Assembly: GCA_016000265.1 (NCBI GenBank)
Contig: JAECRL010000002.1
Coordinates: 124,001-188,000, forward strand
Origin: Burkholderiales bacterium
Lineage (GTDB): Bacteria; Pseudomonadota; Gammaproteobacteria; Burkholderiales; Burkholderiaceae_C
Direction: 5' to 3'
Length of the DNA: 64,000 bases
In this document: positions 1 to 9,109 of the stretch, piece after piece
Numbering within the stretch: the stretch's first letter is position 1
Layout: each line of letters begins with the position of its first letter
Program-made: the position numbers and the translations under genes
The notes under the pieces: generated by a model
What the model was told of the DNA's origin: nothing
The model's database searches: none
The model's input: the letters and a program-made list of their open reading frames with translations, nothing else

Positions 1-113
1 AAGACGATGACGTAGCCGATGGTGACCGACAGCAGCGACACGAAGGTCAACCGGTCGCGCACCATGTGCAGCAGCTCCTTGATGGCGATGGCGGAGATGC
101 GATTGAATGCCAT
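1..113 (-). CDS. ABC-2 type transporter permease, N-terminal fragment
   Basis: Only the first 37 codons lie in the window; the gene continues past base 1. The protein begins MAFNRISAIAIKELLHMVRD and then becomes hydrophobic (LTFVSLLSVTIGYVIV). This is the usual start of ABC-2 drug-efflux permeases: a short cytoplasmic helix containing KEL..MVRD followed by the first membrane segment. The ATG is 15 bp after the stop of the ABC ATPase gene, so the two are almost certainly co-transcribed and form one exporter with the HlyD-like adaptor further upstream. The family call rests on the short N-terminus and on context. Confidence 0.7.
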   Translation of the reverse strand, partial: MAFNRISAIAIKELLHMVRDRLTFVSLLSVTIGYVIV

Positions 114-128
114 GCGGACCTCAGGAAA

Positions 129-1067
129 TCAGAATTGCGTGACCGAACCCTGCTGCTGCAAGGTCAGGTAGAAGAAAACGTCTTCGAGGCCGACGTCGAT
201 GGAGACGGGCTCACCCGAGGCGATGCCCTGCGCGGCCAGGTCGCGCGTCCACGAGCCGATGTCCTCGTGCGAGCGCGCCACCACGCGGATGCTGTTGCCC
301 TGCATGGACAGGCGCACCACGCGCGGGTCGTGCGCCATCTGCGGGTTGCGGAACGCCTGCTGCAGCGGCACCTGCGCGGCCACCAGGTTGGCGTCGGCCA
401 GCACCTTCTCGGGCGCGTCGTCCACCAGCAAGCGGCCGTACAGCACGTAAGCGATGCGCTGCGAGCGCATGGCCTCGTCCATGTAGTGCGTGCTCACCAG
501 CACCGACACGCCGGTGGCGGCGATGTCCTGCAGGATGTCCCAGAAGGCCTCGCGGGCCTTCGGGTCCACGCCCGCGGTCGGCTCGTCGAGCAGCAGGATG
601 CGCGGGCGGTGTGCCATCGCACAGGCCAGCGCCAGGCGCTGCTTCCAGCCGCCGGACATCGTGCCCACGGCCTGCCTGTCGCGCCCCTCGTTGTCGAAGG
701 CGAACTGCTTGACCAGCTCGTTGACGCGGCCCTTCTCGTCCTTGATGCCGTAGAGCCGGCAGACGAACTGCAGGTTCTCGCGCACCGTCAGGTCGCGGTA
801 GAGGCTGAAGTGCTGCGTCATGTAGCCCAGCAGCGGCTTGATCTTGTGGGCCTGCTTGCCGATGTCGAAGCCCAGGCAGGTGCCCGTGCCCGAGGTCAGC
901 GGCACCAGGCCACACATCATGCGGATGGCGGTCGTCTTGCCCGAGCCGTTGGGGCCGAGGAAGCCGTACAGCTGGCCTTCCTCGATGGTCATGTTGAGCT
1001 GGTCGACGACGGTCTTGTCACCAAAAGTCTTGGTGAGGTCTCGGACCTCGATGATGGGCGTGGCCAC
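129..1067 (-). CDS. ABC transporter ATP-binding protein (drug-efflux type)
   Basis: A 312-residue nucleotide-binding subunit of an ABC-2 exporter. Walker A GPNGSGKTTA lies near residue 40, followed by a signature motif written MSGGWKQRLALA (SGGWKQ in place of SGGQ), Walker B RILLLDEPTAGVD and the H-loop VSTHYMDEA. The frame is open further upstream, but that part overlaps the HlyD gene. I chose the GTG start (VATPIIEVRDL) because GAGAGAGG lies about 9 nt before it and because it falls 14 nt after the HlyD stop. The C-terminal ~70 residues form the usual accessory region of this subfamily. It should energise export with the adjacent permease and membrane-fusion lipoprotein; the substrate is unknown. 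Confidence 0.88.
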   Translation of the reverse strand: MATPIIEVRDLTKTFGDKTVVDQLNMTIEEGQLYGFLGPNGSGKTTAIRMMCGLVPLTSGTGTCLGFDIGKQAHKIKPLLGYMTQHFSLYRDLTVRENLQFVCRLYGIKDEKGRVNELVKQFAFDNEGRDRQAVGTMSGGWKQRLALACAMAHRPRILLLDEPTAGVDPKAREAFWDILQDIAATGVSVLVSTHYMDEAMRSQRIAYVLYGRLLVDDAPEKVLADANLVAAQVPLQQAFRNPQMAHDPRVVRLSMQGNSIRVVARSHEDIGSWTRDLAAQGIASGEPVSIDVGLEDVFFYLTLQQQGSVTQF

Positions 1068-1081
1068 GCGCGTGCCCTCTC

Positions 1082-2122
1082 TCAGGACGCTTTTGGGGCG
1101 GGGGTGTCCACTTTCGCGGCCACCTTCACACCCACCGGCGTGCCCGGGGGCGCGGTGCAGCCGTTGGGCGTCTCCAGTCGCGCTTCGGTCAGGAAGCTCA
1201 AGCGGTCGCGCAACTCCTGGCTGAACATCATCGGCTGCGTGTACTCGGGTCGGGCGCTCACGCGCGTGATGCGGGCGCTGGCGGGCTTGTCGCAGCCCGA
1301 AATCACCACGTTGACCGCCGCCCCCGGCATGAACTGCGGACGCAGGTCGTTGGGCACGAAGAACCGCACGCGCAGCGAGCCCGTGTGCAGGATGGTCAGC
1401 GTCGTGCTGCCGGCCGTGGCGAACTCGCCTTGGCGGATGTAGAGCTCCTGCACCACGCCCGACACCGGCGCCGTCACCTGCTTTTGTTGCAGCAGCCACT
1501 CCACCTGGGCCACGCCCGCCTGGGCGGCGGCGGCCTGTGCGGCGGCGGCGGCCTGCTCGTCGGTGCGGGCGCCTGCTTTGGCGGCGCGAAGCGCAGCGCG
1601 GGCGTCCTCGACCTGGGCCTGGGCCAGCGACACGTTGGTGCGATCGGTCTCGACCTGCGCCTCGCTAATGAAGTTCTTCTTGAGCAGCGACTCGCTCTTC
1701 TTGAGGTTGCTCTCGGCCTGGGCCAGTTGCACCTTCGTGTAGCGCAGCTTGGCGCGCAGGCTCTCCAGCTCGGCTTGCCGCGCGCCCTTGCTCAGGTTCT
1801 TGCTCTGGGCATCGGCCTGGTCCTTGCGGGCCTGGGCCTCGGCCAGCCGAGCCTGCTCCTGCTGCGACTCCAGCACGTAGAGCTTGTCGCCCGGCTGCAC
1901 CGTCTGGCCTTCCTTGACGGTCATCTGCGCCATCGTGCCCGACACGGGTGAGGCCACCGCGGTCACGTCGGCCTCGATGTAGCCGGGCAACTGCAGGTCG
2001 GCCTGGCTCTCCAGGCAACCGCTCAGCGCCAGCAGCGCAACGGAGCTGGCCAGCGTGGCCGAGGTGCGCACCAAGGTGCGGTGGCCCGGCGCGTGCGGGC
2101 GACAAATCGACAGCAACTTCAT
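1082..2122 (-). CDS. HlyD/EmrA-family membrane-fusion lipoprotein of an ABC exporter
   Basis: A 346-residue periplasmic adaptor. The N-terminus has an export signal ending in the lipobox LALSGC (Cys36), so the mature protein should be a lipoprotein. The first barrel half (LPGYIEADVTAVASPVSGTM) is followed by a long Ala/Gln/Lys-rich coiled-coil hairpin with many QA and EL repeats, then the second lipoyl half (VTAPVSGVVQELYIRQGE) and a beta-barrel with FFVPNDLRPQF. This is the arrangement of YhiI/YbhG-type adaptors that pair with ABC-2 permeases. The ATG at 2122 has GAGAG upstream; a GTG at 2143 would add seven residues. The gene sits 14 nt before the ATPase gene and probably connects the exporter to an outer-membrane channel encoded elsewhere. 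Confidence 0.87.
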   Translation of the reverse strand: MKLLSICRPHAPGHRTLVRTSATLASSVALLALSGCLESQADLQLPGYIEADVTAVASPVSGTMAQMTVKEGQTVQPGDKLYVLESQQEQARLAEAQARKDQADAQSKNLSKGARQAELESLRAKLRYTKVQLAQAESNLKKSESLLKKNFISEAQVETDRTNVSLAQAQVEDARAALRAAKAGARTDEQAAAAAQAAAAQAGVAQVEWLLQQKQVTAPVSGVVQELYIRQGEFATAGSTTLTILHTGSLRVRFFVPNDLRPQFMPGAAVNVVISGCDKPASARITRVSARPEYTQPMMFSQELRDRLSFLTEARLETPNGCTAPPGTPVGVKVAAKVDTPAPKAS

Positions 2123-2167
2123 GTCGAGGCTCTCATTCTTCACTCAGGTTCCAGGGAAGTCGGGCGG

Positions 2168-3265
2168 TCAAAGACGGCCCAGCTCCACATAAAGGGGGCG
2201 GTTGTCGATGCCAGGGCGGGGGTCTTCACCATAGCTCAGCCAGAAGTGGCTGGAGAACAGTTTCTGACGCTTGTAGCCGCGCGGCACCTCCACCAACGGG
2301 TCGCCGTGCGTGATGCCCACGGCCAGCGCGTCGTACTTCTGACCCTGGTGCGCCATGACCCAGTCCAGCAGCGACTTGAAGACGGCTCGGTCGTCGCCCG
2401 CGATCAGGATGTTGTAGATGCTCAGGTAGTTCAACATGCCGCCCACCGGGGGCAGCTTGAATCCACCGGCCAGGCCCACGTACAGGTTGTAGAGCGGGCG
2501 GATCAGCTTGATGGCGGGCTTGAAGCCCACGATGCGCGTCTGCTTGTAGGCCTTCTGGTTCCAGCCGGCCAGCATGCCGATGACCTGACCGCCCTTGAGC
2601 GCCAGCACGTAGTCGCCCACCGACAGGCCGTTGTAGTACGGGTCGCCCGAGGCCATCTTCTTGAAATCGTAGACCGGGTAACCGTTGCGACGTGGCGCCT
2701 CGCGGTCGAAGAACGCTTGCATGGCCGGCAGGTCGGCCGCGGTGGCCGCACGCAGCGTCACGCCGGCCGGCGCCTGGGGCGTGACCTTGCGCGTGAAGAT
2801 GAAGCTGGTCTCGATGGTGTGGCTGATCCAGTACTTGAACAGCACCCCATCGGCGGTGTTGGCGGCGGCGTCCAGCGGTGCGGTGTTTTCCTTGAGCACG
2901 ATGCCCTGCAGCAGGTCGTCCGTGTGGCGGTGCTTCTTTTGCTCCACAAACAAGTTGGAGGCGATGCCGCGACGGCGGTAGTACGGGTCCACGCGCGTGT
3001 CGCCCGAGTAATACACCCGGCGCTTTTGCCCACTGATGTAGAGCTCTCGGCCCGAGATCACCGTCAGGCCGGCCAGCACGTCCGGGCGTTCGTCGTCGTC
3101 GGCCACGGTCAGGACGAATTCGTCGCCGATGACCCGGGCGCCGACGAAGAAATCGGGGTCGCGCTGAAAGCACATCTGGGCGGGGCCAGGCATCGTGATC
3201 TTGGTGATCAGGTCCTGGATCTTGGCGTTGTCAGCCGGTGTGCCGATGCGGATGGTGATGGCCAT
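2168..3265 (-). CDS. Tandem GNAT-like N-acyltransferase
   Basis: A 365-residue protein. The first half (residues ~4-150) looks like a GNAT acetyltransferase: an N-terminal IRIGTPADNAKIQDLI segment, then SGDTRVDPYYRRRGIA, whose R-x-x-G-x-A (97-102) fits the acetyl-CoA pyrophosphate loop. A second GNAT-like start appears near residue 187 (GVTLRAATAADLPAMQAFFD), so the protein is probably a tandem or GNAT plus pseudo-GNAT. The SGDT..-P-Y block is shared with the other acyltransferase of the operon (4935-5807), which suggests paralogy. It lies between the GH3-like enzyme and the HlyD adaptor. A role in N-acylation within a small-molecule pathway is inferred from context; the substrate is not known. 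Confidence 0.72.
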   Translation of the reverse strand: MAITIRIGTPADNAKIQDLITKITMPGPAQMCFQRDPDFFVGARVIGDEFVLTVADDDERPDVLAGLTVISGRELYISGQKRRVYYSGDTRVDPYYRRRGIASNLFVEQKKHRHTDDLLQGIVLKENTAPLDAAANTADGVLFKYWISHTIETSFIFTRKVTPQAPAGVTLRAATAADLPAMQAFFDREAPRRNGYPVYDFKKMASGDPYYNGLSVGDYVLALKGGQVIGMLAGWNQKAYKQTRIVGFKPAIKLIRPLYNLYVGLAGGFKLPPVGGMLNYLSIYNILIAGDDRAVFKSLLDWVMAHQGQKYDALAVGITHGDPLVEVPRGYKRQKLFSSHFWLSYGEDPRPGIDNRPLYVELGRL

Positions 3266-3306
3266 GGCGGGGTCTTGCAGAGAAGGGTTCGGGTGAAGGT
3301 CGGGGG

Positions 3307-4932
3307 TCAGGCGTCCAGCGGGTCGCGCAACATCGAGGGCACCGCCCCGCGCCAGTGGCGCAGCGGCTCGATCTTGATGTTGCCTTCGATCATCCCGCGC
3401 TCGCGGCACTGGTCCATGTAGACCTGGCGCATGTGGGGCAGGGCCACGCAGGCCGCATGCTGAAGCTGGCCCAGCTCGCGTGCCAGCTTGTAGTGAAAGT
3501 TGGCCTGCAGGGCCCGCTCGACCTGGTTGCCCAGGTCGCGCTGCAGCGCCTCGCGGGGCGCGTCCTCGCCGCACTCCACCAACAGCACGTAGCCGGGCGA
3601 GCGGTGGCGCGCCTCGTCGAGCGCCAGCAGCGTCACCGGCAGGGCGCCGTCGAGCCGCAGGCCGTCTTGCACCGCCTGCGCCGTGGTGGCGCTGGTCTTC
3701 TCGCCGACCAGGTCGACGCCGTCGTTGCGGCCGAGGAAGGTCAGGCAGGGCACCTCGCCCAACGCACCCTCCACGCGCAGCACGTCGCTCATCTGGTAGC
3801 GCGCGAAACCGCTGCCTGTCGTCAGGATGGGGATGACCTCCTGACCCTGGCGCAGCTGCCAGGCCGCCAGGGTGCGCCCATCGTTGGCGTCGGCGAACTC
3901 GAAGAAGTGACTCAGGTAGGCCAGCGGGTAGCGCCCCTGGAAGGGGAAGGTCACCACGCCTTCGGTGGCCCACAGGCCCTTGCCCTGGAAGTGGGCGTGC
4001 GGCAAGAAGCCTTGCAGCTTGCGCGCCCAGGGCGTGGCCGCGGCCGTGTCCCAGGCGCTCAGCACCGCCAGCTGCGGCCACAGCGCCTCGAAGAACGCGG
4101 GCTCCAGCTTGCCGCTCCACTGACGCAACATGGCCGCCGCGCGCATCGAGCGGGGGCAGGGCACACCGGCCATGCGGGCCGAGCGTTCACCCCAGCGCCC
4201 GCTGGAGAGCACCGCCGCCAGCTCGTCCTTCCAGGTCGACATCTGCTCCAGCAAGCCCAGGCCGAACGTCGGGCTCCACACCGAGATGAAGCCCAGCGAC
4301 TCGTCGGCCGCCAGGTACGCGATGGTGGCAAACAGCGAGTCGTCCGAGCTGTGCGCCAGCGCGATCTCCTGAGGCGCCGACTGCGTCAGGTAGGCCAGCA
4401 GGCGCTTGCCCCACGACAGCATCTTCATGTCGTCGTTGATGTCACCGGCCGTCTGGCTGCGCATCTCCGTCGGGATCCACGACAGCGACCAGTAATGCGT
4501 GCCATTGCCCTGCCGGGGGAATTGCCGATACAGGTCGCCGACCCAGGCGGTGATCACCTGGTCGAGCTCGTCGAGGAACATCTTGGTGTACGGCACCCAC
4601 TTCACGGCCGAGGTCGAGCCGCTGGTGGGCTGGTAGCGCATCACCGGCGAGTCGATGAGCAGCGACTGCTTGCGCGCCCGCTGCTGAGCGATGACCTCGG
4701 CGTAGTCGTTGTAGGACGACACCGGCATCTGACGCGAGAACTCCTCCCACGACCAATCTGCGCGCACACCACGGCGCTGACCTTCGGGTGAACTTGCTGC
4801 GGCGGACAACCAACGACTCAGCCGGGCGCGCTGGACCGACTCCAGCTCACCGAGGTGCTGTTCGAAACGCTGGCGCCCGGGGGCGACCAGCAGTTTGAGG
4901 AGGTGGTGTCCGAGGGTGGCTCCGGCCCCCAT
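3307..4932 (-). CDS. GH3-family acyl-acid adenylating/amido synthetase
   Basis: A 541-residue member of the GH3 superfamily, known from plants as enzymes that adenylate jasmonate or auxin and conjugate them to amino acids. The ATP-binding motif TSGSTSAVKWVPYT is at 103-116. A LWATEGVVTFPF segment matches the position of the family's second motif, and YQMSDVLRVEG followed by LTFLGRNDGVDLVGEKTS matches the third motif and hinge. The start was set at MGAGATLGHH because it leaves a 2-nt gap from the upstream gene's stop (TGAGCATG), which implies translational coupling. The neighbouring acyltransferases and exporter suggest it makes an acyl-amide or ester product. Bacterial GH3 proteins are poorly characterised, so substrate and product are open. 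Confidence 0.85.
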   Translation of the reverse strand: MGAGATLGHHLLKLLVAPGRQRFEQHLGELESVQRARLSRWLSAAASSPEGQRRGVRADWSWEEFSRQMPVSSYNDYAEVIAQQRARKQSLLIDSPVMRYQPTSGSTSAVKWVPYTKMFLDELDQVITAWVGDLYRQFPRQGNGTHYWSLSWIPTEMRSQTAGDINDDMKMLSWGKRLLAYLTQSAPQEIALAHSSDDSLFATIAYLAADESLGFISVWSPTFGLGLLEQMSTWKDELAAVLSSGRWGERSARMAGVPCPRSMRAAAMLRQWSGKLEPAFFEALWPQLAVLSAWDTAAATPWARKLQGFLPHAHFQGKGLWATEGVVTFPFQGRYPLAYLSHFFEFADANDGRTLAAWQLRQGQEVIPILTTGSGFARYQMSDVLRVEGALGEVPCLTFLGRNDGVDLVGEKTSATTAQAVQDGLRLDGALPVTLLALDEARHRSPGYVLLVECGEDAPREALQRDLGNQVERALQANFHYKLARELGQLQHAACVALPHMRQVYMDQCRERGMIEGNIKIEPLRHWRGAVPSMLRDPLDA

Positions 4933-4934
4933 GC

Positions 4935-5807
4935 TCAGGAGGCCTTGGGACGCTCGAGCGCGTCCTCGGCATCCCACTCGGTTGCGGCGCGGCGCGAGTT
5001 CGTCGGCTTGCCAGCCAGCTCCAGGCCGGCAGGGCGGTGCGTGCCCAGGATGTGCTTCTTGATCCACTTCCAGGGCACGTCCACGATGGAGCGGAACAGG
5101 CTTTCGTAGTCGCACGCGGCCAGGCAGGGCACCTCGGTGCCACGGCGCCAGCTCGGGTTCACCTTCTCGAAGAAGGCGATGTGCGGGTTCGCTGCCTTGA
5201 GCTCCGGCGTGATCTCGGCCACGTCGCCCTTGAGGCGCACGTACTCGTTGCCGAAGTCCAGCAGCATGTTCTCCCGGTCGAAGGCCTCGGGGAACAGTTG
5301 CTGGCAGTAGGCCTGGGTGATGTTGTGATAACGCTCGTTGCGACCGCCCCGGTTGCCATCCACCTTGGGGTAGTAGTTGTAGAAGTTGTTCGTCATCAGC
5401 AGGTACGTCTTGTAGCCCTTGGAGATGAGGAACCAGTAGAACGGCACGAAGGGGCGCTTGATGCGCTCGATGATCAGGCGGCGGTAGAAGGTGTTGGCCA
5501 GGGCGTTGTTGCCCCAGTAAGCCGGCTCGATGATCGTGTCGCCGCTGAAGATCCCGCGCACGCGCTTGCCATCGACCTTCAGGTCGAAGAAGGTCTGCGT
5601 CGAAAAGCCCACGATGCGATCGTCGGACTTTCGCATCACCAGGATCACGCCCGACTTCTTGCTCAGGTCGTTGAGGAAGATGTCCAGCGAGGTGTTCTCG
5701 TAGAAAGACGAGTAGATGTCGTACATCTGCTTGATGTGCGTCACCGTGATCGCCTTGATCGGACGAAAGAAGGTACTGACTTTTTCTTTCTTGGCCGTGG
5801 TGGGCAT
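4935..5807 (-). CDS. GNAT-like acyltransferase, first gene of the GH3 operon
   Basis: A 290-residue protein with a GNAT-like core: MYDIYSSFYENTSLDIF, VILVMRKSDDRIVGFSTQTF and then GIFSGDTIIEPAYWGNNALA. The SGDT..-P-Y block resembles that of the tandem protein at 2168-3265. The usual R/Q-x-x-G-x-G/A loop is replaced by WGNNALA, so CoA binding may be unusual. A basic and aromatic stretch (KRPFVPFYWFLISKGYKTYL) follows. I chose the ATG at 5807 (MPTTAKKEK) because TTGGAG lies 6 nt upstream; an ATG seven codons earlier has no such site. This is the promoter-proximal gene of the six-gene operon. Function is inferred only at family level. Confidence 0.7.
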   Translation of the reverse strand: MPTTAKKEKVSTFFRPIKAITVTHIKQMYDIYSSFYENTSLDIFLNDLSKKSGVILVMRKSDDRIVGFSTQTFFDLKVDGKRVRGIFSGDTIIEPAYWGNNALANTFYRRLIIERIKRPFVPFYWFLISKGYKTYLLMTNNFYNYYPKVDGNRGGRNERYHNITQAYCQQLFPEAFDRENMLLDFGNEYVRLKGDVAEITPELKAANPHIAFFEKVNPSWRRGTEVPCLAACDYESLFRSIVDVPWKWIKKHILGTHRPAGLELAGKPTNSRRAATEWDAEDALERPKAS

Positions 5808-6229
5808 GCTGGACTCCAACTGAAGCATGTGGCTTCGACGTGCGGCGGCGAGGCAGGGTGTGCGACGGGCCGGCGTTGATTCGATTCGTTACGCGTTGAC
5901 GTTGACGTGAGCATGCCCGCGTCGTCGCGCCCGAGACACCGGGCTTCCCCCCGGTGGGCCCTTATATGAGGGGTGTGTAATGCGCCGGGTTAGTAAGAAC
6001 TGGTGGTGCGCGTTGGGGTGGGGTTTGGGGTGCTTTGGCGGCGAAAGGCCATTGTTCAAGGCGCGCGCGGGCGAATGGTGTGTGGGGCGTCGTGCGTGTG
6101 TCGCCTCGATGACGCCGGGGCGTGACCCCCTGTTTGGGTCGAACGGCGAACGCGGGGCTTGGTCTGGATCAGACTCGTGCGTATAATCTTTAGGTTTTGC
6201 CGACGCCTGGTTGGCGTTTGAGTCCAGAG
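5808..6229. other. Divergent intergenic region between the GH3 operon and the ATP synthase operon
   Basis: About 420 bp without a convincing gene. It must carry the promoters for the minus-strand GH3 operon and the plus-strand atp operon. Visible elements are a GC-rich inverted repeat around 5936-5955 (CACCGGG...CCCGGTG), an AT-containing patch TTATATGAGG near 5964, a G/T-rich stretch at 6000-6150 and the atp promoter at 6159-6187. No tRNA or structured RNA was recognised. Confidence 0.6.
6159..6187 (+). promoter_or_regulatory. Sigma70-type promoter of the atp operon
   Basis: A perfect -10 hexamer TATAAT (6182-6187) is preceded at exactly 17 nt by TTGGTC (6159-6164), which matches the first three bases of the -35 consensus. 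Transcription would start about 6194, some 36 nt before the atpI start. It is the best-looking promoter in the window and sits where the atp promoter is expected. Confidence 0.7.
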
Positions 6230-6715
6230 ATGTCAATGAGTGGTTCCGGAATGAAGCCTTTCGATGACAGCGAACTGGATGAAGACGCCCTCCCGCCGAT
6301 CAGCCCGCTGACGCGAGAAGAGGCGCAAGCCCTGCTCGCCAGGCAACCCTCCTTCACCGTGTGGCAGGCGCTGGCCTGGCAAACGGCCTTCGGGTTGCTG
6401 GTCGCGCTGGTTTGGGGGGTGGTGACCTGGAGCCCGAGCGCCTTCGCGTCTGCCTTGTACGGGGCGGCCGTGGTGGTGGTGCCGAACGCCATGATGGCGC
6501 GCGGTGTGTTCGGGCGGAATGCGGGGCGCAGTGTCGGGGGGCTGGTCCTTTGGGAGGTCCTCAAGCTGTGCCTGTCAGGTGCCTTGATGGTCCTGGCCCC
6601 CGCGGTGCTGAGTCCGGTTCACTGGGCGGCGCTGCTGGTGACCCTGGTGGTTTGCTTGAAATCAATTGGCCTGGCGCTGTTCCTGCAACAGCGCCGCACG
6701 AAGAAAACTGTTTGA
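6230..6715 (+). CDS. atpI: ATP synthase subunit I
   Basis: A 161-residue membrane protein. A charged acidic N-terminus (FDDSELDEDALPPISPL) precedes four hydrophobic segments, beginning with AWQTAFGLLVALVWGVVTW and ending with a basic tail QQRRTKKTV. Size, topology and position directly before atpB identify subunit I, which helps assemble the c-ring and is not part of the final enzyme. The ATG at 6230 was preferred to an in-frame TTG at 6197 because the latter lies too close to the predicted transcription start. Sequence conservation of AtpI is low, so the call leans on context. Confidence 0.85.
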   Translation: MSMSGSGMKPFDDSELDEDALPPISPLTREEAQALLARQPSFTVWQALAWQTAFGLLVALVWGVVTWSPSAFASALYGAAVVVVPNAMMARGVFGRNAGRSVGGLVLWEVLKLCLSGALMVLAPAVLSPVHWAALLVTLVVCLKSIGLALFLQQRRTKKTV

Positions 6716-6727
6716 CGAGAGTTGCTG

Positions 6728-7937
<1,210 letters not shown>

Positions 7938-7986
7938 TCGGTCTTTCTCGACTGAACATCCCCTTTAACCGAGAAAGGTCCGAGCC

Positions 7987-8457
7987 GTGAATCTGAACGC
8001 AACGCTGTTCGCGCAGATCGTGGTCTTCGGGATCCTCTGGTGGTTCACGATGAAGTTCGTGTGGCCGCCGATCACGAAGGCGCTCGACGAGCGCGCGAGC
8101 AAGATCGCCGATGGTCTGGCTGCCGCCGACAAGGCCAAGCTGGAACTGGCGAACGCCAACAAGAGCGTCCAGGCTCAGCTCGCCCAATCCCGTGACGAAA
8201 TCGCTCAACGACTGGCTGACGCTGAAAAGCGCGCTGCCGTGATCGTTGACGAGGCCAAGAAGCGCGCTTCCGATGAAGCCGCCAAGATCGTTGCTGATGC
8301 CAAGGCAGAAGCCGATCAACTGGTCATCCAGGCCCGTGAGACCCTGCGCGAGCAGGTCGCCGGTCTGGCCGTCAAGGGTGCCGAGCAGATCCTTCGCCGC
8401 GAGGTCTCGGCCCAGGTCCATGCCGACCTGCTGAGCCGCCTGAAGTCGGAGCTGTGA
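7987..8457 (+). CDS. atpF: F1Fo ATP synthase subunit b
   Basis: A 156-residue stator subunit: one N-terminal membrane helix ([20 protein letters not shown]) followed by a long charged helix rich in Ala, Lys, Asp and Glu that forms the peripheral stalk. The start is GTG (NLNATLFAQ) with GAGAAAGG upstream. Length equals that of the E. coli protein. Its stop lies 2 nt before the atpH start. Confidence 0.96.
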   Translation: MNLNATLFAQIVVFGILWWFTMKFVWPPITKALDERASKIADGLAAADKAKLELANANKSVQAQLAQSRDEIAQRLADAEKRAAVIVDEAKKRASDEAAKIVADAKAEADQLVIQARETLREQVAGLAVKGAEQILRREVSAQVHADLLSRLKSEL

Positions 8458-8459
8458 TC

Positions 8460-8993
8460 ATGGCCGAGCTTGCCACCATCGCCCGTCCTTACGCCGAAGC
8501 GCTGTTCAAGGCCACGCCCGAGGCGGAGCAATCTGCCTGGGTGGCGCAAGTCGCTGCCCTGGGTCAGGTCGCCTCCGACGCCCAGGTGCAAGGCCTAGCC
8601 GACAACCCCCGTGCCACGCAAGACCAGGTCTTCAGCGTGATCACGGAGGTTGCCAAGGTGGCTCTTGCGCCGGTCGTGGCCAATTTCCTGCGTGCCGTTC
8701 TGGAAAACGGTCGTCTGGCGGCGCTGCCGCTGATGGCCGAGCAGTTCCAATCCCTCGTGCAAGCCCGTGCTGGCGTGTCCGAAGCCCGCATCTCCAGCGC
8801 CTTCGCGGTGTCCGACGCTCAAGTCGCCGACATCCTGGTGCCCCTGGAGAAGCGCTTCGGCCGCAAGCTGACAGCCAAGGTCGACATCGACCCCGAGCTG
8901 ATCGGTGGCGTGCGAGTGGTGGTCGGCGACGAGGTGCTCGACACCTCAGTCAAGGCCCGCCTGGAACGCATGAAGTCGGCCCTCCTGGCTTGA
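8460..8993 (+). CDS. atpH: F1Fo ATP synthase subunit delta
   Basis: A 177-residue F1 stator subunit connecting the b stalk with the top of the alpha/beta hexamer. The N-terminus ELATIARPYAEALFK and the C-terminal block KVDIDPELIGGVRVVVGDEVLDTSVKARL are family hallmarks. The ATG at 8460 lies 2 nt after the atpF stop; an overlapping GTG at 8454 is less likely. Confidence 0.95.
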   Translation: MAELATIARPYAEALFKATPEAEQSAWVAQVAALGQVASDAQVQGLADNPRATQDQVFSVITEVAKVALAPVVANFLRAVLENGRLAALPLMAEQFQSLVQARAGVSEARISSAFAVSDAQVADILVPLEKRFGRKLTAKVDIDPELIGGVRVVVGDEVLDTSVKARLERMKSALLA

Positions 8994-9032
8994 ATCGGAG
9001 CCCGGCCTCAACCTAGAACAGTCGCCCTACCC

Positions 9033-9053
9033 CCGGTGGCCTCGCGCCACCGG
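9033..9053 (+). other. Stem-loop in the atpH-atpA spacer
   Basis: A perfect 8-bp inverted repeat, CCGGTGGC (9033-9040) and GCCACCGG (9046-9053), closes a 5-nt loop in the 116-bp gap between atpH and atpA, the longest gap inside the operon. There is no T run after it, so it is unlikely to be a terminator. An mRNA processing or stability element is an inference. Confidence 0.5.
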
Positions 9054-9109
9054 ATGTTGTCAACGAGGTTTGCCTTCGAGCAGCCCTTGACCAGACTGGG
9101 AGCAAAGCA

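Noticed and set aside
1..2122. Type I protein secretion (HlyB/HlyD) for a large toxin.
   Set aside because: The adaptor is a lipoprotein of the YhiI/YbhG type and the ATPase is a stand-alone ABC-2 subunit, not an HlyB fusion. No RTX substrate is present.
5980..6186. A 68-codon plus-strand frame in the GH3-atp intergenic region.
   Set aside because: No ribosome binding site, no recognisable domain, and it overlaps the atp promoter.
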